From Pseudomonas putida W15Oct28 (GTDB taxonomy: Bacteria > Pseudomonadota > Gammaproteobacteria > Pseudomonadales > Pseudomonadaceae), in NCBI RefSeq assembly GCF_000708715.2, contig NZ_JENB01000001.1, positions 62,001 through 126,000 of the forward strand: a DNA stretch of 64,000 nt, read 5' to 3'. Every line of letters begins with the position of its first letter. The stretch's first letter is position 1. Below are positions 27,490-36,128 of this stretch, in pieces. Made by a program: the position numbers and the translations under genes. Below the pieces are notes generated by a model. It was given only the letters and a program-made list of their open reading frames with translations, ran no database searches and was not told the origin of the DNA.

Positions 27490-27529
27490 GAAGGGCGCCT
27501 CGGGTCAGGGGTGAAATCGGGCAATGTGC

Positions 27530-28291
27530 TCAGGGCACCGCCGCTTCGAACTGGTTGCCGCTGTTGTCCTGCAACAGCAGCCGGGTCGGCCCCGCGCCCT
27601 GGATATCGAAGCCCAGGTTGGGGTTTTCGCTGACCGCCGGGTACAGCTCAAGGCTGGCCAGGCGCTGGCCGTTCGCGTCTTGCAACTCGGCATGGTTGAG
27701 GAAGAACTCGGGAATACCGCTGACCAGGCCGTTGTCCATCGGGTGGGCCACCTGCAGGCGCAAGCGGCTGCTGTCGCCACGCGGGTAGCGCCCGCCCAGT
27801 ACTTCACCAAGGTGTTCTTCCCAGCCGGGTTGGGTGCGCACCACGCTAGGCGCCGTACAGCCGCCGCCGGCGGCATCGATCAGGGTCGAGCCGACGTGCC
27901 ACAGGCCGTCGCGTGTCAGCACGGCGGCGCGCAGCGGGGTGGCCTGTTCGATACGGATGCGGATCGACAACCAGGGCAACACGCGTTCGCCAGGCTGAAA
28001 GTCGACAATGCGTGGCAGCGGGTTGAGTTCGGCCCAGGCGATGATGCGCACCACCTCGCCAGCGAAGGCCCGGGCGTCGATCTCCAGCGGCACCTGCCGT
28101 GCGTCCTCGGCAAAAGGCGGCGCCAGCAGCTTGACCCGGTCATCGAAGACGAACGCGGCCTGGCCCAGCAACTGCTTGTGGTAGAAGTCCCACATCACCG
28201 AAGGCACCGGGTCTGTCTGGGGGGCTGGTGTGGCAGCCTGGGCTACACAAGGCATCCAGCAAGCCAGCAGGAAAGTCACTCGCCAGTTCAT
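27530..28291 (-). CDS. Quinoprotein dehydrogenase-associated SoxYZ-like carrier
   Basis: A 253-residue exported protein (signal peptide about 1-20, ending CVAQA). The first part is SoxY-like and contains AAGGGCTAPS near residue 150, resembling the Gly-Gly-Cys swinging arm that carries thiol-bound groups in SoxY, and the second part is SoxZ-like. In sulfur oxidation SoxYZ carries sulfane sulfur; what this version carries beside PQQ dehydrogenases is unknown. ATG at 28291 has AGGAG nine bases upstream. The metallo-hydrolase gene follows closely, so the pair may act together. Confidence 0.87.
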   Translation of the reverse strand: MNWRVTFLLACWMPCVAQAATPAPQTDPVPSVMWDFYHKQLLGQAAFVFDDRVKLLAPPFAEDARQVPLEIDARAFAGEVVRIIAWAELNPLPRIVDFQPGERVLPWLSIRIRIEQATPLRAAVLTRDGLWHVGSTLIDAAGGGCTAPSVVRTQPGWEEHLGEVLGGRYPRGDSSRLRLQVAHPMDNGLVSGIPEFFLNHAELQDANGQRLASLELYPAVSENPNLGFDIQGAGPTRLLLQDNSGNQFEAAVP

Positions 28292-28339
28292 GGCCTGCTC
28301 CTGATTGAACAACACTTAAACCGCTGGTTTAACAAGGCA

Positions 28340-28427
28340 CTGTGGGAGCGGGCAGGCCCGCGAACACCGGCGAAGCCGGTGCCAGACACCGCGTGGCATT
28401 CTTCGCGGGCATGCCCGCTCCCACAGG
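28340..28427. repeat. REP inverted pair, GTGGGAGCGGGC type
   Basis: TGTGGGAGCGGGCAGGCCCGCGAA and TTCGCGGGCATGCCCGCTCCCACA flank a core with its own hairpin (ACCGGCGAAGCCGGT). A near-identical unit is at 43457-43543. Confidence 0.85.
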
Positions 28428-28443
28428 GCAGGTGTGTGATCCG

Positions 28444-29319
28444 CTACTGATACATCTCCGGAACCTCGTAGCGCAGACCGTAAGCTGCATACATGGCCTT
28501 GAGCCGGCCATCGCGGATCATCGCCTCAAGGGCTTCTTCCACGGCATAGGCCAGCTGACGGTTGCTTTCATGCACGGCCATGCCGATTTCCCAGGCCTGC
28601 TTGCCCAGGTTGGGGTAGGCGTTTTCCGCGAGGGCCAGTTGCGGGTCGGCAGCCTGGTGCAACTGCCAGTCGACTTCGCCACGCATCGCCATCACTGCGT
28701 CCACCTGGCCAGCCTGCATGGCGCTGAACGCCTGTTGCACGCTGGGGTAATGATGGGTTTTGGCACTGAGCATGCCGTTGAACACCGAAGTCAGGTAGAA
28801 CGAAGGCACGCTGTCCACTTCGACCCCGATCGGGTGCTGCTGGAACACCGCCACACTGGCCACCGACGCCAGGCGGCGCTGGTCGTAGGCCACCTGCCAG
28901 CGCTCTTGCTGATAAGGGCCGAACATCACCACCTGGGCGTTTTCCAGCTCGCCCACTTCGTTGCGTTTTTGCGCGTAGGCGTGGTCGTAGGGCACCCGCA
29001 TCATCAGGTCGGCCAGTTGCTGGTGGCGCAGCGGGCTGCTGCGCCAGATGTAATCGCGCAGGTCATCGTCGAGCTTTTCCCCGGCCGGCGCCCAGATCAG
29101 CTGCAAGCGCACCCCCAAGGCGGTGGCCAACGCCTGCGCCAACTCCACATCGACACCGCGGGGTTTGCCGTGGTCCTCGAAACTGTAGGGCGCGAAATCC
29201 TTGTACACCGCCACCTTCAGCTCGCCGGCGGCGATGATCGCGTCGTAGTTGCGCACCTGCGCCTGGGCCGTCGCGCACACCAGCAGCAGGCTACAAAACC
29301 ACACGGCAAACAGACGCAT
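28444..29319 (-). CDS. pedG: Quinoprotein-associated periplasmic binding protein
   Basis: A 291-residue type 2 periplasmic-binding protein; signal peptide about 1-21 (ending ATAQA). It opens with a classic LKVAVYKDFAPYSFEDHGKPRGVDVELAQALATALG motif of amino-acid-type binding proteins. No membrane or ATPase genes of an importer adjoin it, so it probably acts with the dehydrogenase or cytochrome rather than in transport, as suggested for the XoxJ/MxaJ-like proteins of methylotrophs. ATG at 29319 has GGAG upstream. It lies 5 bases after pedF. Confidence 0.88.
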   Translation of the reverse strand: MRLFAVWFCSLLLVCATAQAQVRNYDAIIAAGELKVAVYKDFAPYSFEDHGKPRGVDVELAQALATALGVRLQLIWAPAGEKLDDDLRDYIWRSSPLRHQQLADLMMRVPYDHAYAQKRNEVGELENAQVVMFGPYQQERWQVAYDQRRLASVASVAVFQQHPIGVEVDSVPSFYLTSVFNGMLSAKTHHYPSVQQAFSAMQAGQVDAVMAMRGEVDWQLHQAADPQLALAENAYPNLGKQAWEIGMAVHESNRQLAYAVEEALEAMIRDGRLKAMYAAYGLRYEVPEMYQ

Positions 29320-29324
29320 GGCCG

Positions 29325-29786
29325 TCACTCCTCGACGTGCACGCTGTCCAGGTAGGTGCGCACTGCCCACAGGGCTTCCTGGCTGAGGTAATCGGCCATC
29401 TTCGGCATGTACACACGGCCATCGCGCACCGCGCCATGGCGTACCCGTTCGACAAACCATTCATCCCCGGCGTCACCGACATCGAGCATGCGCAGGTCCG
29501 GGGCGATACCGCCGGACTTGGCCTCCAGGCCATGGCAGGCAGCGCAGTTCTGGTTGTAAGCGGAGGCGCCGATTTCCACGGCCTTGTCGTGCTCGGGTGA
29601 GGTGCGGTAAGGGTTTACTGCCGCCCAGCCGTCGCCGTCCAGGCTTACGCCTGCATCCTTGATCGGGGTCAGGCCCTTGGTCTCCACCGCCTGGGGCACG
29701 ACGTTGCCATGGGCCCAGGCCGTACCGGTCAGCACCGCCGCGGCCAGCAGCCCTGCAGCAAGCAACACATTGCGTTTTGTTGTCAT
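29325..29786 (-). CDS. pedF: Cytochrome c550, electron acceptor of the ethanol dehydrogenases
   Basis: A 153-residue exported cytochrome c; signal peptide about 1-25 (ending GTAWA). The heme motif CAACH is at about residues 82-86, and the axial Met is in MPKMADYLS near 128. It takes electrons from PQQ enzymes and hands them to the respiratory chain. It starts a minus-strand unit with pedG and is divergent from pedE across 254 bases that hold shared regulatory sites. Confidence 0.93.
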   Translation of the reverse strand: MTTKRNVLLAAGLLAAAVLTGTAWAHGNVVPQAVETKGLTPIKDAGVSLDGDGWAAVNPYRTSPEHDKAVEIGASAYNQNCAACHGLEAKSGGIAPDLRMLDVGDAGDEWFVERVRHGAVRDGRVYMPKMADYLSQEALWAVRTYLDSVHVEE

Positions 29787-29866
29787 TGTTATGCCCTCAC
29801 CATTGCACGCAAAGCCTCAACCACAGAGGCCGTGCCGCCATCTTAGAAACAGCCTGCAGGCGGCCG

Positions 29867-29906
29867 AATGCTGCTTTGGTGGCCGGGCCTTACTCCCTTG
29901 GTAGTA
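29867..29906. promoter_or_regulatory. Two CTAC-N4-GTAG-type boxes between pedF and pedE
   Basis: GAATGCTGCTTTGGTGG (29867-29883) and TACTCCCTTGGTAGTA (29891-29906) resemble the box at 43395-43406, each with small departures in one arm. They lie 80-120 bases upstream of pedF and 135-175 bases upstream of pedE, placed to serve both. Confidence 0.5.
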
Positions 29907-29940
29907 GGGCTTGTGGCGAAGGGCCAATTGAGGTGTCGTT

Positions 29941-29955
29941 CGGGAACTATTCCCG
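29941..29955. promoter_or_regulatory. CGGGAA-N3-TTCCCG palindrome upstream of pedE
   Basis: Exact arms with spacer CTA, 86 bases before the pedE ATG. Matches the pedH upstream site in arms and spacer length. Confidence 0.6.
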
Positions 29956-30040
29956 GCATGGGCGGGACTTTTTCCGTATCCCGCAACAGCTCCCCCGCCC
30001 CACCCTGTGCAGGCCAAAACCTCCACTGGGAACTGCAACC

Positions 30041-31936
30041 ATGACAATAAGATCGCTACCCGCCCTTTCCCCTCTGGCCCTGAGCGTGCGCGTCCTGCTA
30101 CTGGCCGGTGGCCTGGCCCTGGGCAATGTGGCAACAGCGGCCACTGCACCTGCTGCACCTGCCGGCAAGAGCGTCACCTGGGAAGACATCGCCAACGACC
30201 ACCTCACCACCAAAGACGTGCTGCAGTACGGCATGGGCACCAACGCCCAACGCTGGAGCCCGCTGGCCCAGGTCAATGACCAGAACGTGTTCAAGCTGAC
30301 CCCGGCGTGGTCCTACTCCTTTGGCGACGAGAAGCAGCGCGGCCAGGAATCCCAGGCCATCGTCAGCGACGGTGTGGTCTACGTCACCGGCTCGTACTCG
30401 CGGGTATTTGCCCTGGATGCGAAGACCGGCAAGCGCCTGTGGACCTACAACCACCGCCTGCCCGACAACATTCGCCCGTGCTGTGACGTGGTCAACCGCG
30501 GGGCGGCCATCTTCGGCGACAAGATCTACTTCGGCACCCTGGACGCGAGGCTCATCGCCCTCGACAAAAACACCGGCAAGGTGGTGTGGAACAAGAAGTT
30601 CGGCGACCACAGCGCCGGCTACACCATGACCGGCGCCCCGGTGCTGATCAAAGACAAGACCAGCGGCAAGGTGCTGTTGATCCACGGTAGCTCCGGCGAT
30701 GAATTCGGCGTGGTCGGCCAGCTGTACGCCCGCGACCCGGACACTGGCGAAGAGGTGTGGATGCGGCCCTTTGTCGAAGGCCACATGGGCCGCCTGAACG
30801 GCAAGGACAGCACCCCGACCGGCGACGTCAAGGCGCCGTCCTGGCCAGACGACCCGACCACCGAAACCGGCAAGGTAGAAGCCTGGAGCCACGGGGGCGG
30901 CGCCCCTTGGCAGAGCGCCAGCTTCGATGCCGAGACCAACACCATCATCGTCGGTGCTGGCAACCCCGGCCCCTGGAACACCTGGGCGCGCACCTCCAAA
31001 GATGGCAACCCCCACGACTACGACAGCCTCTACACCTCAGGCCAGGTCGGTGTCGACCCCAGCACCGGCGAGGTGAAATGGTTCTACCAGCACACGCCAA
31101 ACGATGCCTGGGACTTCTCCGGCAACAACGAGCTGGTGCTGTTCGACTACAAGGACAAGGACGGCAAGGTGGTCAAGGCCACCGGGCACGCCGACCGCAA
31201 CGGCTTCTTCTACGTGGTGGACCGCAACAACGGCAAGCTGCAGAACGCCTTCCCCTTCGTCGACAACATCACCTGGGCCAGCCATATCGACCTGAAGACC
31301 GGGCGCCCGGTGGAAAACCCAGGCCAACGCCCGGCCAAGCCGCTGCCGGGTGAAACCAAGGGCAAACCGGTTGAAGTCTCGCCGCCGTTTCTGGGTGGCA
31401 AGAACTGGAACCCCATGGCCTACAGCCAGGACACCGGCCTGTTCTACATCCCCGGCAACCAGTGGAAAGAGGAATACTGGACCGAGGAAGTGAACTACAA
31501 GAAGGGTTCGGCGTACCTGGGCATGGGCTTCCGTATCAAGCGCATGTACGACGACCATGTCGGCACCCTGCGCGCCATGGACCCGACCACCGGCAAGCTG
31601 GTGTGGGAGCACAAGGAGCACCTGCCGCTGTGGGCGGGCGTGCTGGCAACCAAGGGCAACCTGGTGTTCACCGGCACCGGCGATGGCTTCTTCAAGGCCT
31701 TCGACGCCAAGACGGGCAAGGAGCTGTGGAAGTTCCAGACCGGCAGCGGCATCGTCTCGCCGCCCATCACCTGGGAGCAGGACGGCGAGCAGTACATCGG
31801 CGTGACCGTGGGCTACGGCGGCGCTGTGCCGCTGTGGGGCGGGGACATGGCCGAGCTGACCAAGCCGGTGGCTCAGGGCGGCTCGTTCTGGGTGTTCAAG
31901 ATCCCGAGCTGGGACACCAAGACTGCGCAGCGCTGA
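30041..31936 (+). CDS. pedE: PQQ-dependent ethanol dehydrogenase, calcium-type
   Basis: A 631-residue periplasmic quinoprotein alcohol dehydrogenase of the ExaA type; signal peptide about 1-36. The PQQ-contacting Cys pair is in DNIRPCCDVVNRG. The metal site reads WDFSG: catalytic Asp358 is present but the +2 position is Ser360, so the extra lanthanide ligand of PedH is missing and calcium is expected. It shares the overall blade pattern with PedH but is longer, with extra loops. ATG at 30041 begins MTIRSLPALSPLALS; the frame is open to 29777, but the extension would run through the promoter sites. Confidence 0.95.
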   Translation: MTIRSLPALSPLALSVRVLLLAGGLALGNVATAATAPAAPAGKSVTWEDIANDHLTTKDVLQYGMGTNAQRWSPLAQVNDQNVFKLTPAWSYSFGDEKQRGQESQAIVSDGVVYVTGSYSRVFALDAKTGKRLWTYNHRLPDNIRPCCDVVNRGAAIFGDKIYFGTLDARLIALDKNTGKVVWNKKFGDHSAGYTMTGAPVLIKDKTSGKVLLIHGSSGDEFGVVGQLYARDPDTGEEVWMRPFVEGHMGRLNGKDSTPTGDVKAPSWPDDPTTETGKVEAWSHGGGAPWQSASFDAETNTIIVGAGNPGPWNTWARTSKDGNPHDYDSLYTSGQVGVDPSTGEVKWFYQHTPNDAWDFSGNNELVLFDYKDKDGKVVKATGHADRNGFFYVVDRNNGKLQNAFPFVDNITWASHIDLKTGRPVENPGQRPAKPLPGETKGKPVEVSPPFLGGKNWNPMAYSQDTGLFYIPGNQWKEEYWTEEVNYKKGSAYLGMGFRIKRMYDDHVGTLRAMDPTTGKLVWEHKEHLPLWAGVLATKGNLVFTGTGDGFFKAFDAKTGKELWKFQTGSGIVSPPITWEQDGEQYIGVTVGYGGAVPLWGGDMAELTKPVAQGGSFWVFKIPSWDTKTAQR

Positions 31937-31941
31937 CCGCC

Positions 31942-31971
31942 AGCGGGGAGCGAGCCAGCCTGCTCCCCGCT
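31942..31971 (+). terminator. Hairpin after pedE
   Basis: AGCGGGGAGC and GCTCCCCGCT make a perfect 10-bp stem with a 10-base loop, 5 bases after the pedE stop. The T-rich tail is weak (TTCTGCT), so read-through into the pentapeptide gene is possible. Confidence 0.65.
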
Positions 31972-32002
31972 TCTGCTCACCTTCCGCCAGGAAACTTTTG
32001 CC

Positions 32003-32662
32003 ATGAACTACCTGCCATTTGCCTTGCTGTTGGTACTGTCCCCGGCCATGGCCGTGAGTGCCGATGACGATGGCAACGATGCCCCCTTGACCATCAACGG
32101 CTGCGTCATTGCCGAAGCCAGCCAGTGCCCGGGGGCCAACCTGCGCGGCGCCAACCTGGCCAACCAGGACCTGCGCAAGATGAACCTGGCCGGCGCCGAC
32201 CTGCGTGATGCCGACCTGCGCCATGCCCGGCTGGACCTGGCCAACCTGGAAAAAGCCCGTCTGCAGGGCGCCAACCTGACCCGCGCCAGCCTGCAGCAAA
32301 GCAACCTGCGTGTGGCTGACCTGAGCAACAGCAAGCTGGTGGCTATTCAGGGCTGGGGCTTGTTCGCCCAAGGTGCACAGTTTGAAAAGGCCGACCTCAG
32401 TGCCGCCTACTTGCAGTTCGCCAGGCTGTCCGGGGCGAAGCTGCAGCAGGCCAACCTGCAGGCGGCGGACCTGGAAATGGCCTGGCTGAGCAAGGCGGAC
32501 CTGCAAGGGGCCAACCTGAGCGATGCCAACCTGCAGGAGGCCAAGTTTGGCCAGAGCAACCTGGCGCGCGCCGATTTGCGCGGGGCGCGGCAGCATTACG
32601 GGAATTTCCAGGAGGCCAACATGGAGGGGTGCACGGGGTGCCCTGATACCTGGGACAATTGA
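32003..32662 (+). CDS. Exported pentapeptide-repeat protein
   Basis: A 219-residue protein: signal peptide about 1-20 (ending VSADD region), then about 25 tandem A(D/N)LxX repeats from residue 45 to 205 that should fold into a right-handed quadrilateral beta-helix. A CPG near the start and CTGCPD at the end supply cysteines that may form a disulfide cap. Pentapeptide proteins of this type are regularly found downstream of ethanol dehydrogenase genes; the role is unknown. Confidence 0.88.
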   Translation: MNYLPFALLLVLSPAMAVSADDDGNDAPLTINGCVIAEASQCPGANLRGANLANQDLRKMNLAGADLRDADLRHARLDLANLEKARLQGANLTRASLQQSNLRVADLSNSKLVAIQGWGLFAQGAQFEKADLSAAYLQFARLSGAKLQQANLQAADLEMAWLSKADLQGANLSDANLQEAKFGQSNLARADLRGARQHYGNFQEANMEGCTGCPDTWDN

Positions 32663-32680
32663 TGGCTTGCGCGAGCCCTT

Positions 32681-32795
32681 GTAGGAGCGGCCTTGTGTCG
32701 CGAAAGGGCTGCGCAGCAGCCCCAGGATTTCAGCGGTGATGCAGAAAGTGCTGGGGCTGCTGCGCAGCCCTTTCGCGACACAAGGCCGCTCCTAC
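32681..32795. repeat. REP inverted pair, GTAGGAGCGGCC type
   Basis: Arms of over 35 bases (GTAGGAGCGGCCTTGTGTCG and onward) are almost exact reverse complements, with a second inner pair GGCTGCGCAGCAGCC. It lies between the converging pentapeptide and pedR2 genes. Confidence 0.88.
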
Positions 32796-32829
32796 AACGG
32801 ACTGCGCAAGGTCAGGATCGGGGTACACC

Positions 32830-33468
32830 TCACCCCGCCACCCGCACCACCCCCAAGTCAATTCCCAAGTGCACCAGCTCGGCATGCGAACTGACCTGCA
32901 ACTTGCTCTTGAGCAAGGTCAAATGATTGGACACGGTCTTGGCACTGATACACAGCTGCTCGGCAATCACTCGCGCCGGCGTGCCCTTGGCCAGCATGGT
33001 GAAAATCTCCAGTTCACGCTGGGTCATGCGCTGCAAACGCGGGTCACTGGTGCTTTGCTGTGACATGCATGCCAGCTGGGTAGCCAAGGGTTGTTCAATG
33101 TAGGCGTGTCCGGCCAACACCCGCTGCACCGCCTCGATCAACACTTCGGGCGCCGAGTTTTTGGTCAGGTAGCCCGAGGCCCCCGCCTCCAGTGCCTGGC
33201 GCACCAGCGGCAGTTCGTCGTGCATGCTGAAAAACAGCACCCGCAGCTGCGGCAGGCGCTGGCGCAATCGCCGGGTGGTTTCCAGGCCACTGATACCCGG
33301 CAGGCCAAAGTCCATGATCACCAGGTTCGGCACTTGCTCCTGCACCCGGGCCAAGGCCTCTTCACCACTGGCGGCTTCACGCACCTGCATCGTCGGCAAC
33401 ACCGTCCGCAGCAGGCTGGCATAGCCCTGGCGGACCACGGCATGGTCATCGACCAACACGATATTCAT
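32830..33468 (-). CDS. pedR2: NarL/LuxR-type response regulator, PedR2-like
   Basis: A 212-residue regulator: receiver domain (1-120) with acidic pocket VLVDDHAVV, phospho-Asp in LVIMDFGLPG (residue 53-54) and Lys in YLTKNSAPE, then a LuxR HTH (about 148-205, MTQRELEIFTMLAKGTPARVIAEQLCISAKTVSNHL). With PedS2 it controls the pedE/pedH switch in response to lanthanides in P. putida. The ATG at 33468 overlaps the kinase stop codon (TGATG) and follows GGAGGTG. Confidence 0.92.
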   Translation of the reverse strand: MNIVLVDDHAVVRQGYASLLRTVLPTMQVREAASGEEALARVQEQVPNLVIMDFGLPGISGLETTRRLRQRLPQLRVLFFSMHDELPLVRQALEAGASGYLTKNSAPEVLIEAVQRVLAGHAYIEQPLATQLACMSQQSTSDPRLQRMTQRELEIFTMLAKGTPARVIAEQLCISAKTVSNHLTLLKSKLQVSSHAELVHLGIDLGVVRVAG

Positions 33469-34742
33469 CACACCTCCTTGGGAATGTTAAGAGCCAGCGC
33501 CCAACCACCACCCGGGCGGCTGAGAATGCGCAGTTCGCCCCCAAGGCTACGGGCGCGCTCGGCCATCGAGTGCAGGCCTACCCCTGGGCGCTGGGGCGGG
33601 TGCGCACCGCGGCCATTGTCTCGAATGAACAGGCGCAACCCCTTGGCGCTGCGCTGCAGGCGCACCCGCACCTGGCTTGCGCCGGCATGCCGGGCGACGT
33701 TGGTCAGTGCCTCTTGCAGCAAGCGGTACAAGTGCGTTCTGCTCGCCCCGGGCAGCGCCGGCAAGTGCTCGCCAACCCGCAGCCGGCATTCGATGCCCTG
33801 GCTGGCCTGCCACTGGCTCACCAGCAGGCCGAACGCCTCGGCCAGCGGCATGTAGTGCAGCGCTACCGGATACAGGTTGTGCACCAGGGCGCGAAAACCT
33901 TGCTGCAGCCCCTCGCAATTGAGTTCGAGGTCGTGCGCCGTCTGTGTCACCACCGCAGGCTGCTCGGCCACCATACGCAACAGGCACAGCTGGGCACGGA
34001 TACCTGCCAGGTATTGCCCCAGGTCGTCGTGCAGCGCCTGCGCCAGCTGGGTACGCTCTTGCTCCTGCGCCGCCAGTAGCGCCTGGGTCAGTTGTGCATT
34101 GTCGCCCCGGGCCTGCTCCAGCGTCGCGGTCATACGGTTGAAGTACGCCGCCAGCTGGCGTGCCTCCGGCAGGCCCGCCTCGCGCAAGCGCGCAGTCAGT
34201 TGCCCGCCCGAAACCTGGCGCAAGGCGCACAGCAGTTCATCCAGCAGGCCCATGGCCCGTCGCACTGCCCAGCGGATGGTCAACAAGCTCAACAGCAAGG
34301 CCAGGCCACACACCGTCAGCAATTGCTGCAGAGAGTCCCAGACTTCGTCGATCTCATCTCGCGGGTCGACAGCAATCAAGACCCGGCGCCCGTCATTCAG
34401 GTCCAGCAGCCGGCTGCTGCTGTGGCGCTCGCCAAACAGCTGGTGGCCCAACCAGGCATCCAGCCCGGTCTGCGGCGGTAGCCGCGGCGCTTCACCCGCC
34501 GTCAGCCAGTGCACCCGCACATGGCGCAGGCTCTGGGTCAGCCGGGGTTGCAGGCTTGCCGGGTCGCGTTCGGCAGTGTCGCCAAGGTACGCCACCACCG
34601 CTTCGGCAGACTGCAACTCACGCTCGACGTCAGCCACCGCCTGGTGCAACAACACCCCGGCACAGGCCAGCGTCACCAGGGCGAAACAGAACGTGACGCA
34701 AAGGTTGATCCGCCAAAGGGCCGACAGGTTGACAAGGCGCAC
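33468..34742 (-). CDS. pedS2: Membrane sensor histidine kinase, PedS2-like
   Basis: A 424-residue kinase. TM1 about 12-33, a periplasmic domain of about 105 residues, TM2 about 142-162, a HAMP-like linker, HisKA_3 with acceptor His in QERTQLAQALHDDLGQYLAGIRAQL (near 240), and a HATPase domain with N box LQEALTNVARHAGA and G box DNGRGA. PedS2 of P. putida is the lanthanide-sensing partner of PedR2. The periplasmic part has several Asp/Glu (for example DPRDEIDEVWD next to TM2) that could bind metal. It is divergent from the ABC binding-protein gene. Confidence 0.92.
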   Translation of the reverse strand: MRLVNLSALWRINLCVTFCFALVTLACAGVLLHQAVADVERELQSAEAVVAYLGDTAERDPASLQPRLTQSLRHVRVHWLTAGEAPRLPPQTGLDAWLGHQLFGERHSSSRLLDLNDGRRVLIAVDPRDEIDEVWDSLQQLLTVCGLALLLSLLTIRWAVRRAMGLLDELLCALRQVSGGQLTARLREAGLPEARQLAAYFNRMTATLEQARGDNAQLTQALLAAQEQERTQLAQALHDDLGQYLAGIRAQLCLLRMVAEQPAVVTQTAHDLELNCEGLQQGFRALVHNLYPVALHYMPLAEAFGLLVSQWQASQGIECRLRVGEHLPALPGASRTHLYRLLQEALTNVARHAGASQVRVRLQRSAKGLRLFIRDNGRGAHPPQRPGVGLHSMAERARSLGGELRILSRPGGGWALALNIPKEV

Positions 34743-34814
34743 AGGCGATTCTCCTCGGGGCGCTGTGGCCCATCGTGCACCCCATCCTAAAGCCGCAGCA
34801 CCCGCGCCGAATTA

Positions 34815-34826
34815 CTACCTTGGTAC
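34815..34826. promoter_or_regulatory. CTAC-N4-GTAC box between pedS2 and the ABC binding-protein gene
   Basis: TTACTACCTTGGTACC shows both arms around CTTG. A second half-site GCGCTACTTTCTGC follows at 34835-34848. The box is about 75 bases upstream of pedS2 and 80-90 bases upstream of the plus-strand operon. Confidence 0.55.
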
Positions 34827-34904
34827 CGGGCTAGCGCTACTTTCTGCATATTTCCTCCTCCCGGCGGGCTTCCTATGCTGGCGCCATCTGCCGTGGAGTG
34901 TGTT

Positions 34905-36098
34905 ATGCGCCAGCCTGCCCACCTTGCCCTGACCTGCCTGCTGGCCCTGACCGCGACGCTGTGTGCGCCCATAGTGCCCGCCGCTCAAGGCCAGCCCGCA
35001 GAACCGCTGCAAGTACGCATTGGCTACCTGGGCTACCGCCCTGATCCCGGCCCGCTGTTGTCCAACATCATGCCCGAGCCTGCCGACGCCGGGCGGCAAG
35101 GCGCCGAGCTGGCGATTGTCGACAGCAACAGCACCGGGCGCTTCCTGAAGCAGCAGTTCCAGCTGACCAACGCCACGGTCGACAGCCCCGAGGCGCTGCT
35201 GCAGGCGGCCAAGGCGCAGCACGACCAAGGCCTGCGGCTGTTCGTGGTGAATGCCCCGGCCGCCAGCCTGCGGGCGTTGTCTGCCGCCCTCCCCGACAGC
35301 CTGCTGTTCAACGCCGGCAGCCCCGACGACAGCCTGCGCAGCAGCCAGTGCCTGGGCAATGTGCTGCACAGCCTGCCGGGGCGGGCCATGCTGGCTGATG
35401 CGCTGGTGCAATTCCTGGTGCTGCGCAAGTGGCAGCGGGCGCTGCTGGTGGTGGGCCAGACCGAAGACGACCAGGCCTACGCCGCCGCCCTGCGCCGTTC
35501 GGTGAAGCGCTTTGGCGTGCAACTGGTTGCAGAAAAAACCTGGACCTTCGACAACGACCAGCGCCGCAGCGCCCAGGCCGACATGCCGCTGTTCACCCAA
35601 ACCGCCGAATACGACGTGGTGCTGGTGGCGGACGAGCGCGGCGACTTCGGCGAGTACTTGCCCTACCAGACCTGGTACCCCCGCCCCGTGGCCGGCACCC
35701 AGGGCCTTACCCCCACCGGCTGGCACAAGACCGTGGAAACCTTTGGCGCAGCGCAGCTGCAAAAACGCTTCGAAGCCCAGGCCGGGCGCTGGATGAATGA
35801 CCGCGACTTTGCCGCCTGGATGGCCGTGCGCAGCGTTGCCAGCGCGGCCAGCAAACTGCGCCAGGCCGAACCCCGCGCACTGCAACAACTGCTGCTCAGC
35901 GAACAGTTGCCACTTGACGGTTTCAAGGGCCGCAAGCTCAGCTACCGCCCGTGGAATGGCGAACTGCGCCAGCCAATCCCGCTGGTGCAGCCGCGCGCCC
36001 TGGTCAGCACTTCGCCTCAGGAAGGCTTCCTGCACCCCTTCAACGAAATGGAAAGCCTGGGCTACGACAAACCCGAAGTGACCTGCAGCTACCCCTGA
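34905..36098 (+). CDS. PQQ-cluster ABC-type periplasmic binding protein
   Basis: A 397-residue exported type 1 periplasmic-binding protein (signal peptide about 1-24). It opens LQVRIGYLGYRPDPGPLLSN, the start typical of the branched-chain-type protein tied to PQQ-dependent alcohol catabolism. It begins a tightly packed unit with a beta-propeller protein, an ABC ATPase and a permease. The permease is of exporter type, so the set may move something out of the cell or into the envelope rather than import. ATG at 34905 follows TGGAGTG; a longer frame starts at 34875. Confidence 0.87.
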   Translation: MRQPAHLALTCLLALTATLCAPIVPAAQGQPAEPLQVRIGYLGYRPDPGPLLSNIMPEPADAGRQGAELAIVDSNSTGRFLKQQFQLTNATVDSPEALLQAAKAQHDQGLRLFVVNAPAASLRALSAALPDSLLFNAGSPDDSLRSSQCLGNVLHSLPGRAMLADALVQFLVLRKWQRALLVVGQTEDDQAYAAALRRSVKRFGVQLVAEKTWTFDNDQRRSAQADMPLFTQTAEYDVVLVADERGDFGEYLPYQTWYPRPVAGTQGLTPTGWHKTVETFGAAQLQKRFEAQAGRWMNDRDFAAWMAVRSVASAASKLRQAEPRALQQLLLSEQLPLDGFKGRKLSYRPWNGELRQPIPLVQPRALVSTSPQEGFLHPFNEMESLGYDKPEVTCSYP

Positions 36099-36128
36099 CC
36101 CGATAACCACAACAATAAGGAATTCGCC

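Noticed and set aside
29777..30040. N-terminal extension of PedE from an upstream in-frame ATG
   Set aside because: It would run through both shared regulatory sites and place about 88 residues before a normal signal peptide.
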